Assembly (NCBI RefSeq): GCF_036511935.1
Contig: NZ_AP028878.1
Coordinates: forward strand, 1,736,001-1,800,000
DNA: 64,000 bases
Direction of reading: 5' to 3'
Origin: Marinobacter nanhaiticus D15-8W
GTDB lineage: Bacteria > Pseudomonadota > Gammaproteobacteria > Pseudomonadales > Oleiphilaceae
A program made the translations under genes and the position numbers. The notes beneath the pieces were generated by a model. The model was not told where the DNA came from and made no database searches. It saw nothing but the letters and a program-made list of their open reading frames with translations. Of the stretch, positions 19,608-27,605 are shown in pieces (within the stretch, counting starts at the first letter, position 1; every line of letters starts with the position of its first letter).

Positions 19608-21259
19608 GGTTGCAGGTTTCTCCTCTGGGCTTCCGGTCGACCCTGAATCAGCGACTCGGGGTGGCGCCGCAGGTAATCGGTCAACTCCCTCACGGACCGT
19701 GACATGCGTTCTACTTCATCCAGTGCGTGGCCGAGACGCTGTCGTTCGGGCGATGCGGGGTCCAAGGCTTCGGCGGCGGTGCCCAGTGTGTCCTGCATGT
19801 CGTTCATGGTCGTGTCGATACTTTGCAGCGCACCCAAGGCCTGAGGCAACACGTTGTCGTTGATCTGCTCCAGCGTCTGGCGCAGCTCCGCCAGGCTGCT
19901 GTCCATATTGCCGGCGATGCTCTTGAAGGGGACCTCGCTCAGGCGATCTACCAGGGCCATTAGTTGGTCCTGTAATTGGGCCAGGCTTGTGGGACGCGTG
20001 GGGATCACGACCGGGCGGCGGGTGACTTCCACCTCGACCGGCTCTAAATCTGGATAGAATTCCATGGAAACATGCATCTGCCCGGTCAGCAGGTTGCTGG
20101 TGCGGGCTTCTGCCCTCAGCCCCTGGAGCACAAAGGTATTGAACAGGCGAGGCATGACGTTGTCATCGCTGACCTGGTTATCGACCGATTCCAGCAGCTT
20201 GTCATAGGCCCGACCCATGAGTCGCGGGTGGACTCTGGCTTCGACGATCACAGGGAACGTCTGCTGGTTGGTATCGTAATCCAGGCTGACACTGGTCACT
20301 TCGCCGATCCGCTTGCCCATGAAATCCACCGGTGCGCCTTCGTGGAGCCCTCTCAGCGACTCGTCGAAGCGCATGCGGATCTCCAGGGCCGGGCCCTTAT
20401 TGGGGGCCAGTGCCGTTTCCCGCTCCGCGAAAAGCGGGAACTCGGTCCCTGATTCGGCCGGTTCCGGTGCCCGCTTGTAGCTGGGTGTGCCGAAGGCGAT
20501 GCCGCCGGCCACCACGGATATCAGCGACTGGGTGTCGATATCCAGACCATTCGCACTCACCCCGACATCGATGCCGCTGGCATTCCAGAAGCGGGTGTCG
20601 TTGGTGACGAAGCGGTCATTCGGCGCGGCGATAAAGACATCGACGTTCACGCCATCACCGGACTCGTCCAGCTTGTAGGAGACCACTTGTCCCACGCGCA
20701 CCTTGCGGTAGTAGACCGGTGAGCCGATGTCCAGCGAACCCAGGTCCTGCGCCTTGAGCTGGAAGCGCTTGCCAGGCTCGCCGTAGGTCACCGGAGGGGG
20801 CGACTCCAGGCCCTGGAAGGTTTCCGAGCGCTGCGACGACGTGCCCGGGTCTGCGGCGATGAAATCGCCTGAGAGCAGCGTATCCAGACCCGAAATGCCT
20901 TCGGCACCAATGCGCGGCCGGACGACCCAGTAGCGGGAATCCTCTCGGGTGAAGGAGGAGGCTTCCCGGTTCAGCTGGGCGGTGACGATGACCTTCTCGT
21001 GGTCCTCGCTGAGCCGGACGCCGGTAACTTCGCCGATGACGACATTGCGGTACTTTATCGGGGATTTTTCCGGCGCCAGGCTGCCTGCCGTCTCGAAGGT
21101 AATCCGGATGGTGGGCCCGGCTTCGTGCCAGGCGCGGATCAGCATCGACAGACCGACCAGTGTGGCGACGAGCGGAACCAGCCATACCAGCGATAATCCC
21201 CAGCGCCGGGACTTTACATCCGCTTCGCCCGGCTCCCTGTACTCCCGGTTATCACTCAT
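19604..21259 (-). CDS. pqiB: PqiB-like MCE-domain protein
   Basis: 551 residues. A membrane helix near residues 20-42 is followed by three MCE/MlaD domains (about 45-135, 160-235 and 285-390) and a long helical C-terminus with TSLAQLQDQLMALVDRLSEV. In E. coli, PqiB forms a hexameric tube of stacked MCE rings with an alpha-helical needle spanning the periplasm. The size and three-domain layout match PqiB rather than the seven-domain YebT. Its start overlaps the pqiA2 stop by 8 bp. Confidence 0.9.
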   Translation of the reverse strand: MSDNREYREPGEADVKSRRWGLSLVWLVPLVATLVGLSMLIRAWHEAGPTIRITFETAGSLAPEKSPIKYRNVVIGEVTGVRLSEDHEKVIVTAQLNREASSFTREDSRYWVVRPRIGAEGISGLDTLLSGDFIAADPGTSSQRSETFQGLESPPPVTYGEPGKRFQLKAQDLGSLDIGSPVYYRKVRVGQVVSYKLDESGDGVNVDVFIAAPNDRFVTNDTRFWNASGIDVGVSANGLDIDTQSLISVVAGGIAFGTPSYKRAPEPAESGTEFPLFAERETALAPNKGPALEIRMRFDESLRGLHEGAPVDFMGKRIGEVTSVSLDYDTNQQTFPVIVEARVHPRLMGRAYDKLLESVDNQVSDDNVMPRLFNTFVLQGLRAEARTSNLLTGQMHVSMEFYPDLEPVEVEVTRRPVVIPTRPTSLAQLQDQLMALVDRLSEVPFKSIAGNMDSSLAELRQTLEQINDNVLPQALGALQSIDTTMNDMQDTLGTAAEALDPASPERQRLGHALDEVERMSRSVRELTDYLRRHPESLIQGRPEAQRRNLQP

Positions 21260-21884
21260 TACGTGGTTCTGTGTCCCATATCAGTCGTGGATCGAAACTC
21301 AACGTGGCCAGCATGGTCAGCACCACCACCAGGCCAAAGAACAGGATGCCCAATCGCGGCTCGATGGCACCCAGCACACCGAACTGCACCAGTGACGCCA
21401 GCAGGGCAGCGACGAATACATCGAGCATAGACCAGTAGCCGATCAGCTCAAGTGCGCGGTAGAGCACCGTGCGCTCCCGGCGCGACCGCACACTGCCGCG
21501 CTGGACCGTGACCAGCAGCAGACCCAGTACCAGGAATTTGGTGACCGGTACGCCGACGCTGGCGATGAAGATAATCAGCGCGATATCCCAGGCTCCACCT
21601 TGCCACAAGGTAACGACGCTGCCGAGTATCGTGGTCGAGGACTCGCCGTAGAGTGTGCTTGTGTGCATGATCGGCAGGATGTTGGCCGGGAGATAGAGTA
21701 CCAGTGCTGCCAGCATCAGCGCCCAGGTGCGGGGGATGGCGTTTGGCTTGCGGTCGTGCAGCGTGGTGCCGCAGCGCGGGCAGACCCGATGAGGCTGCTC
21801 GAGCGAGCACGCCAGCTGGCAACAGTGGCAGAGCCTGAGATTGAGGGCTTCGGCGGAAGGCGGCGTCACGGCAGCTTCTCCCAT
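21252..21884 (-). CDS. PqiA-like membrane protein, second half
   Basis: 210 residues corresponding to the C-terminal half of E. coli PqiA. A CHCC...CPRC zinc-ribbon-like head (two Cys pairs) precedes four membrane helices (WALMLAALVLYLPANILPIM, then KFLVLGLLLVTV, FVAALLASLVQFGVLGAI and ILFFGLVVVLTMLATL). E. coli PqiA is one protein with two such units; here each unit is a separate gene. The ATG at 21884 is preferred to an upstream start because it begins just before the Cys head and overlaps the first gene by only 19 bp. Confidence 0.85.
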   Translation of the reverse strand: MGEAAVTPPSAEALNLRLCHCCQLACSLEQPHRVCPRCGTTLHDRKPNAIPRTWALMLAALVLYLPANILPIMHTSTLYGESSTTILGSVVTLWQGGAWDIALIIFIASVGVPVTKFLVLGLLLVTVQRGSVRSRRERTVLYRALELIGYWSMLDVFVAALLASLVQFGVLGAIEPRLGILFFGLVVVLTMLATLSFDPRLIWDTEPRNE

Positions 21885-22465
21885 AGCAGCGAAACGTCGC
21901 GTCCGGCCATGCCGATCATCAGTAGACTGAGACCGCCAAGGGCGAATAACCCAATCGTAGGCGCCGCGTCCAGCGGTCCCTTCAGCTTGACCACCGCGAC
22001 AAGGCAACCCAGCAGGAACACTTCCAGCATTCCCCAGGGCCGCAGTGTCGCGAGCAGCCGCATACAGCCCCGGAATCCTGGCGCCCGGTAGCCTGCCCGG
22101 GCATGGCTGAACAACCAGAGCATCAGGCCCACTTGCAGCGCAGGTACGACAACTATCGCAAACGCGGAAATGGCGGCCATGAGGCTGATGGAGCCCTCGG
22201 CCAGGGAGAGTACCGCATCAACCAGTGAGGCGGAATTCACCTGATCCTGGGCCTGGATCGACAGGACTGGGTAGAAGCAGACGAACAGCAGGAGCATGCC
22301 GGCGGCAACGCTCAGTGCCAGCATGTGATCGACGGACAAAAGGTGATGGCGGGCGATCACCGCACCGCAACGCTGGCACACGGCTTTCTGGTGCAGTGCC
22401 AGGTCAGGACGGTGATACACCGAATCGCAGTACTCGCAGATGATATAGGGCGACGGCGTATTCAT
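21866..22465 (-). CDS. PqiA-like membrane protein, first half
   Basis: 199 residues corresponding to the N-terminal half of PqiA. The head has two CxxC pairs (ICEYC, VCQRC) and is followed by about four membrane helices (LALSVAAGMLLLFVCFYPVL, AAISAFAIVVVPALQVGLML and others). It is the first gene of the pqiA1-pqiA2-pqiB-pqiC operon, which in other bacteria is linked to envelope lipid transport and stress tolerance. It ends by overlapping the second PqiA gene, so this is a genuine two-gene arrangement and not a frameshift. Confidence 0.85.
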   Translation of the reverse strand: MNTPSPYIICEYCDSVYHRPDLALHQKAVCQRCGAVIARHHLLSVDHMLALSVAAGMLLLFVCFYPVLSIQAQDQVNSASLVDAVLSLAEGSISLMAAISAFAIVVVPALQVGLMLWLFSHARAGYRAPGFRGCMRLLATLRPWGMLEVFLLGCLVAVVKLKGPLDAAPTIGLFALGGLSLLMIGMAGRDVSLLWEKLP

Positions 22466-22542
22466 CAGACCGGTCCGTTAATCGGTTACATCGATGTTAG
22501 TCGCAGACTAGCTTACCCTACGCGACCCCGCCCGGAATCACA

Positions 22543-23025
22543 TCATTTGCTATTTCGTTCCGCCTCGCGTTTGGCGGCCGGCTTTTCCGGTGGCTCATGG
22601 ATCCTGTCCGAAAAACCTTTCAGCCCGGCCAGCACGGGTCTCAAACCCGCCCAGAGTTCCTCGTCGTGAAGCAGTCGGTAGAAGCCAAAGACCCCAGGCG
22701 GCCGTTCATCCGTTTTATCCGTTGCTGCTTCCTCCATACTATCCAGACCTTCGGTGAAAGCGCGGGTAATCGTCGCCATCCGTTCCGGCGGTAGGCGGCC
22801 CAGTGCCATCACCAACAAGGAAAGATTCTGCACGGCGTTGCGACTCTCCTGGGTATTGATGCCCCTGAGGAGTATTTCCGATACCTCTGGAGAGGCCTTC
22901 AGCAGGTCGTTGGCAAATCGGAGGACGCCGGCATTACTGAGGTTCTCCACCAACTGGTCGAGTTCTTCCCGCGCGGTATCCGGTTCGGGCGGCGTGGGAA
23001 CTTCGTAAAGTATGCGTTTGGCCAT
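22543..23025 (-). CDS. DUF1641 protein, formate dehydrogenase partner
   Basis: 160 residues, largely helical with no signal or membrane segment. NLSNAGVLRFANDLLKASPEVSEILL and GLDSMEEA match the DUF1641 family, which in Bacillus (YrhD, YjgD) and many proteobacteria is encoded next to an FdhF-type formate dehydrogenase. The ATG shares its A with the stop of the dehydrogenase (TGATG), so the two are translationally coupled. It is probably a subunit linking the enzyme to an electron acceptor or membrane. An upstream in-frame start is rejected because it lies inside the dehydrogenase gene. Confidence 0.85.
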   Translation of the reverse strand: MAKRILYEVPTPPEPDTAREELDQLVENLSNAGVLRFANDLLKASPEVSEILLRGINTQESRNAVQNLSLLVMALGRLPPERMATITRAFTEGLDSMEEAATDKTDERPPGVFGFYRLLHDEELWAGLRPVLAGLKGFSDRIHEPPEKPAAKREAERNSK

Positions 23026-25994
23026 CAGAATTTCTCCGGGTAGCGGGCTTGGCCGGGCGGCGCGATGTAGTCCGAGCGGTTCCACTTCAACTCAGCTTCC
23101 ACTCCCTGGCGAGGCGTTGGGCGGCCGAATCTGAAGTTGTCCGGCGGCAAGGGTGATTCCTCAATCGTATCGAGCCGTTCCATGTAGACCGCGATTTCCT
23201 TGAACGTGGGCGTATCGCTGTCCTTGTCCGCATCGTAGGACGTAAGGATGTTGATCGCATGGTCGTTGCGGGTGGCGTTCTCGGTGACGAACAGTTCGTT
23301 GCCGGTAACCCGGTCGGTCACCAGGGCCTGCAGGCGTATCGAACCATACCGTGACGTGAGTTGAACCCAGCGGCCGCTTTCGATATCCCGCTCTTTGGCC
23401 AGTTCCGGCGAGACTTCCACGAACTTGGTTGGGACCTGGCTACGGATGCCGGCTGATTGGTGGGTCAGGTTGCCTTCATGGAATGTCTCCAGTAGACGCC
23501 CGTTGTTAACGTGGAGGTCGTACTTCTCGTCCGTCTGCTGCGTCGGTTCTGTGTATTCAAGCGGGTGCAGACGGGCCTTTCCGTCGGGGAAGGCAAAACC
23601 ATTCAGGTACAGGTGGGGGGTGTCCGTACCATCGGCCGCGATCGGCCACTGCTGGGATTTGTAACCTTCAAGCCGCTCGTAGGTCACGCCCGCAAACATT
23701 GGCGAAAGGGAAGCCGCCTCCGCCATGATGTCGGCTGGAGACTGGTAGTCCCAGGGGGCACCCAGGTAGCGTCCCAATTCGGTATGAATGAGCCAGTCGG
23801 GTTTGCTATTCCCCTTCGGAGGAAGTACCTGGTAGAGCCGCTGGATGCGCCGCTCAGTATTCACGAACGTACCTTCCTTCTCGACGCTCGGAGCCGCCGG
23901 GAGTACCACGTCTGCATGTTCGCATGTACGGGTGAAGAAGATATCCTGCACCACCATGAAGTCCAGTTTGTCGAACGCCTGCTGGACATAGTGGGCATCC
24001 GAGTCCACCACAGCCATTTCTTCGCCCATGATGTACATGGAGCGAATCTTTCCGTCGTGGATCGCTTCCACCATGGTGTGGTTGTTGTAACCGTTGTTGG
24101 TGGATAGTTTGACGCCCCAGGCATCCTCGTAGCGCTTGCGTGCCTCGTCGTCGGTTACGAACTCGTAGCCGGGCAGCCGGCTCGGCATCGAGCCGAAATC
24201 GCTACAACCCTGGACGTTGTTGTGACCGCGCATGGGGTATGCGCCGGTGCCCGGACGGCCCGCGTTGCCCGTGACCAGCAGCAGGTTGGCGATGGCGGTT
24301 GATGTATCCGAGCCGGCGATATGTTGTGTTACACCCATCGCCCAGACGCCGCACACCTTGTCGGCGCTGGCAATCATCCGGGCCAGGGACTCGAGCTTCG
24401 ACGCTTCGATACCGGTAATGGACTCCGCGTACTCCAGCGTGAAAGGCGCCAGGCTCTCTCTGTACTCATCCAATTGGATGACCCTTTCCTCGAGGAAAGC
24501 CTTGTCCTCCAGATCATTGTCCAGGATGTACTTGCTCATGGCGCAGAGCCATACCAGATCGGTACCGGGTTTGGGCCGGATGAATTCATCGGCACGCTCG
24601 GCCATCTCGTGCTTGCGCAGGTCAAAGACCAGGTGCTTCTGACCGCGGTGCTTTTGCGCCTGTTTGAGACGCGTGGCGAGCACCGGGTGACTCTCGGCTG
24701 TGTTCGAGCCGATAAAGAAGATCAGGTCCGCCTGTTCCAGGTCCGAAATGGAGCCCCCATCGCCGCCGTAACCCATCGTACGCCAGAGGCCCTTTGTCGC
24801 CGGAGACTGGCAATAGCGTGAACAATTGTCGATGTTGTTGGTCCCGATGACGGCCCTGGCCAGCTTCTGCATCAGGTAGGATTCTTCATTGGTGCACTTG
24901 CTCGATGCGACGAAGGACAGCGCGTCAGGCCCGTGCTCGTCCTTGATCTCGTTGAAGCGGTTCGCGACCAGGCGGTAGGCCTCCTCCCAACTGGCTTCAC
25001 GGAAGCGACCCTCCTCGCGAATCAACGGCGTGGTCAGGCGGTCGTCGGAGTTGACGAAGTCCCAGCCGAATTTGCCCTTGATGCAGGTGGATATGCCATT
25101 AACCGGCGCCTCTTCCACCGGCTGGATCTTGAGAATCTTCCGGTCGCGCGTCCACATATCGAAGGCGCAGCCGACCCCGCAGTAGGTGCAGACGGTCTTC
25201 GTCTTCTTGATCTCGGACTTGCGCCAGGCCTCGTCCATTTCCGACATGGCGAAGATGGGTTGGAAGCCCAGGGTAGGTTCGATCTTCTTCACGAAATCGA
25301 TAGCCGGACGTTTCAAAGAGGTCGGCAGGGACGTCAGCGGTCCGGCTTCGCCGAGCATGGTCTTTTCCATTAGGGCGTTGCAGGGGCATACCGTGACGCA
25401 ATGACCGCAGGAGACGCAGCTGGAATCGTTGGCGGATTCGCCTCCGTCCCACATGACCCGCGGGTCTTCCCGCTCCCAGTCAATGGTCAGCGTTTCGGTT
25501 ACCTGAACGTTCTGGCAGGCTTCCACACAGCGGCCACACAGGATGCATTGGTCCGGGTCGTAGCGATAGAACGGGTGACTGTCGTCCGTTTCATAGGGTT
25601 TCGTGCGATAGGGATAACGCTGGTGGGTCACGTCCATGGCATTGATGACGTTGTGGACCTTGCAATCCCCGTTGTTGTTCTCGCATACCGAACAGTAAAG
25701 TTCATGCCGGGCCACGATACGGTCGGCACCTTCATGACGGGCGTTGCACGCGTCTTCGTTCTCCAGCTGGACATTCAGGCCATCCTCGGCCCGAACCGTG
25801 CAACCACGGCGCAGCTCGCCGTCCACGCTGACCCAGCAGGTGTCGCAGGTTTGCAGTGCACCGAGGGTTTTGTCGTAGCAGATATGGGGAAGGTCGATAT
25901 CGTAGCGGGCAAGAAAGTCGATGAGAGGGGTCCCGGCGGGCCCGACCAGTTCCTTGCCGTCACAGGTGAGGGTACAGAGTTGGCTCTCTGGCAT
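23025..25994 (-). CDS. FdhF-like molybdenum formate dehydrogenase, multi-FeS
   Basis: 989 residues. Order: a [2Fe-2S] ferredoxin domain (LPHICYD, TCDTCWVSV, RGCTV), a His-Cys cluster region (CSVCENNNGDCKVH), two [4Fe-4S] ferredoxin motifs (CILCGRCVEAC, CVSCGHCVTVCPC), then a molybdopterin domain with its own FeS site (CTYCGVGCAFD) and a C-terminal molydopterin-dinucleotide domain. The Mo ligand position reads SRYCQSPATKG: a Cys in place of selenocysteine, followed by Gln where the classical enzymes have His. That pattern and the DUF1641 partner place it with the Bacillus YrhE/YjgC type. No NADH-binding FdsB-like gene is adjacent, so a quinone or other acceptor is likely. GGAGG lies 10 nt before the ATG. 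Confidence 0.88.
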   Translation of the reverse strand: MPESQLCTLTCDGKELVGPAGTPLIDFLARYDIDLPHICYDKTLGALQTCDTCWVSVDGELRRGCTVRAEDGLNVQLENEDACNARHEGADRIVARHELYCSVCENNNGDCKVHNVINAMDVTHQRYPYRTKPYETDDSHPFYRYDPDQCILCGRCVEACQNVQVTETLTIDWEREDPRVMWDGGESANDSSCVSCGHCVTVCPCNALMEKTMLGEAGPLTSLPTSLKRPAIDFVKKIEPTLGFQPIFAMSEMDEAWRKSEIKKTKTVCTYCGVGCAFDMWTRDRKILKIQPVEEAPVNGISTCIKGKFGWDFVNSDDRLTTPLIREEGRFREASWEEAYRLVANRFNEIKDEHGPDALSFVASSKCTNEESYLMQKLARAVIGTNNIDNCSRYCQSPATKGLWRTMGYGGDGGSISDLEQADLIFFIGSNTAESHPVLATRLKQAQKHRGQKHLVFDLRKHEMAERADEFIRPKPGTDLVWLCAMSKYILDNDLEDKAFLEERVIQLDEYRESLAPFTLEYAESITGIEASKLESLARMIASADKVCGVWAMGVTQHIAGSDTSTAIANLLLVTGNAGRPGTGAYPMRGHNNVQGCSDFGSMPSRLPGYEFVTDDEARKRYEDAWGVKLSTNNGYNNHTMVEAIHDGKIRSMYIMGEEMAVVDSDAHYVQQAFDKLDFMVVQDIFFTRTCEHADVVLPAAPSVEKEGTFVNTERRIQRLYQVLPPKGNSKPDWLIHTELGRYLGAPWDYQSPADIMAEAASLSPMFAGVTYERLEGYKSQQWPIAADGTDTPHLYLNGFAFPDGKARLHPLEYTEPTQQTDEKYDLHVNNGRLLETFHEGNLTHQSAGIRSQVPTKFVEVSPELAKERDIESGRWVQLTSRYGSIRLQALVTDRVTGNELFVTENATRNDHAINILTSYDADKDSDTPTFKEIAVYMERLDTIEESPLPPDNFRFGRPTPRQGVEAELKWNRSDYIAPPGQARYPEKF

Positions 25995-26275
25995 CAGAAG
26001 ATAACCTCCATGTTAGACGGACAGCCGGAGACTTTATCTCGCCTTGTTCGCGCTCCAACTGACTGCTCCATCATGGGATTTGAGTCCATGCTAGCGTAGC
26101 AATCGGAACTCGGACACTCACATAGGATTACCTAAATGTCAGGTGCCAGGCCGGGCAAATTGGAGGTGCGTCCAGCCGGCCCCCAGCCGATACGGGAATT
26201 CCGCCGTACTTCAACTGTCCAGAGTGTTTGTAACAGATCACTCGATGCCTGAACGTCCGAACAGGAGGTCTTGAT

Positions 26276-26656
26276 ATGCATCAACTGCAACCTACTTGGC
26301 TCATAGGTTTGGCTTTCATCGTCACCTTGATGGCCACGACCGTTGCCCATGCTCACCATGGTTGGGCCTGGGCAACCGATGAAGAATTCGAGATTGCCGG
26401 CACCATCACCGATGTGCGCCTGGGCAATCCTCACGGTGAGGTTACGATCGACGTTGACGGTGAAGCCTGGGTCGTCGAGGTGGGCCAACCCTGGCGAAAC
26501 GACCGGGTAGGGCTGACCAAGGATATGCTCAGCCCCGGCCGTGAGATTACGGTGCATGGCCATCGTTCAGCTGACGAAGGGGAACGACTGGTCAAGGCTG
26601 AACGCGTCGTGATCGATGGCAAAGACTACAATCTCTATCCGGATCGCGACTCCTGA
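26276..26656 (+). CDS. Small periplasmic DUF6152-like protein
   Basis: 126 residues with a clear signal peptide ending near HAHHG. The mature part is a single beta-rich domain (EFEIAGTITDVRLGNPHGEV, WVVEVGQPWRNDRVGL, KDMLSPGREITVHGHRS) that looks like an OB-fold and matches the DUF6152 family of uncharacterised exported proteins. The HHGW start of the mature chain could bind a metal. An AGGAGG precedes the ATG. The next gene, a membrane protein, follows after 40 bp and is probably in the same operon. Confidence 0.7.
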   Translation: MHQLQPTWLIGLAFIVTLMATTVAHAHHGWAWATDEEFEIAGTITDVRLGNPHGEVTIDVDGEAWVVEVGQPWRNDRVGLTKDMLSPGREITVHGHRSADEGERLVKAERVVIDGKDYNLYPDRDS

Positions 26657-26696
26657 CAAGCATCTCTCATAAACAATGTTTGAGCGGGCATAACCC

Positions 26697-27182
26697 ATGA
26701 TCGAGCAGGTGTTGGTCGCGATCGAAGGTTCGGCCCCGGTGGCGGCCTTGCGCCAATCCATCTGGGCCTATCCGCTGGTCAACGCGGGCCACATCCTGGG
26801 TGTAGCCCTGCTGGTGGGAGGTATCGTGCCGCTGGATCTGCGTCTGCTGGGCGCCTGGCGGGCCTATCCTGTGGCGCCTTTTCTTCATGTTTTGCGGGCC
26901 ACATCTGCTTTAGGGCTCGGATTGGCGATCTTCTGTGGACTGTTGCTCTTCGCCACGGCCGCAACCGACTACGTTCATTCCTGGTGGTTCCTTTCAAAGA
27001 TGACGGTCGTTTTGCTAGGCGTCATCAATGCGCTATTTATTGTTCGCGTACTGGCAAATGAGGACATCCAGAGCTTACCTCTCTGTTCGACAATGCCCGC
27101 GTCATTGCGGTTTGGAGCCTTGATTTCGCTCCTGGTCTGGCCTGTGGCGCTGGTGCTTGGGCGATTCGTTGGTTACTTCTAG
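26697..27182 (+). CDS. Four-helix inner-membrane protein (DUF6644-like)
   Basis: 161 residues with four predicted membrane helices (GHILGVALLVGGIVPLDLRL, SALGLGLAIFCGLLLFATAA, WFLSKMTVVLLGVINALFIV, GALISLLVWPVALVLG). A conserved His (NAGHILG) sits in helix 1, as in heme- or metal-binding DUF2214/DUF6644-type proteins. It follows the DUF6152-like gene, a pairing seen in other proteobacteria. Function unknown; the pair may handle a metal or redox cofactor at the membrane, but nothing in the sequence proves it. Confidence 0.6.
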   Translation: MIEQVLVAIEGSAPVAALRQSIWAYPLVNAGHILGVALLVGGIVPLDLRLLGAWRAYPVAPFLHVLRATSALGLGLAIFCGLLLFATAATDYVHSWWFLSKMTVVLLGVINALFIVRVLANEDIQSLPLCSTMPASLRFGALISLLVWPVALVLGRFVGYF

Positions 27183-27605
27183 CCGGCAGTTATTCTTGGG
27201 AATGCCGCTTCATAGGGGTTATGGCGAACGCGCTTTTTTGAGCAAAAAACGCTAGGCACGCGGCTGCAGGTACACAACCATCAAGCCATTTAAGACAAAG
27301 CACATATGGCTACAAATCTCTATGTTTAGTAGACAAAATATTGTTGGCCCAAACGGATAAGTAGACACTATAAATACTAAACGAGCATCTGGCATGTTCG
27401 ATTTCCAGGTCGCTGTTTTTCATAGAAGTGCCAATCCACTTATTAGGATGGTTGCGCCTCTCAATTAAACTGAAGACCTCTTAATACCGATTGTAAACAA
27501 TTGTTCTCCCATCTTTTGGCTGGGAGGAACTCATATATTATCCGCCCAATCCAGGCATGGCCTGGTGCTGCGCGTTGCAGACTTAACTGTGTTGGGAGTG
27601 GGTGG
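27183..27605. other. AT-richer intergenic region before the surface protein gene
   Basis: 423 bp, visibly richer in A and T than its surroundings. It holds a short hairpin CGGCA/TGCCG (27184-27207) just after the upstream stop, an A/T-core inverted repeat at 27230-27252, and several possible -10 boxes (such as TATAAA near 27370). It probably contains the promoter and control region of the large surface protein. I see no gene in it. Confidence 0.45.
27230..27252. repeat. Inverted repeat with A/T core
   Basis: GCGCTTTTTTG (27230-27240) and CAAAAAACGC (27243-27252) are nearly perfect complements with a 2-bp gap. It is not a normal intrinsic terminator because the T-run lies inside the stem; it may be a protein-binding site. 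Confidence 0.4.

Noticed and set aside
21866..21884. Frameshift in a single pqiA gene
   Set aside because: Each half has its own start, Cys-rich head and full set of helices, and the overlap is short; the split form occurs in other gammaproteobacteria.
27501..27605. Longer N-terminus for the large surface protein
   Set aside because: The upstream 35 residues are polar and precede a good signal peptide; the ribosome site fits the ATG at 27606.
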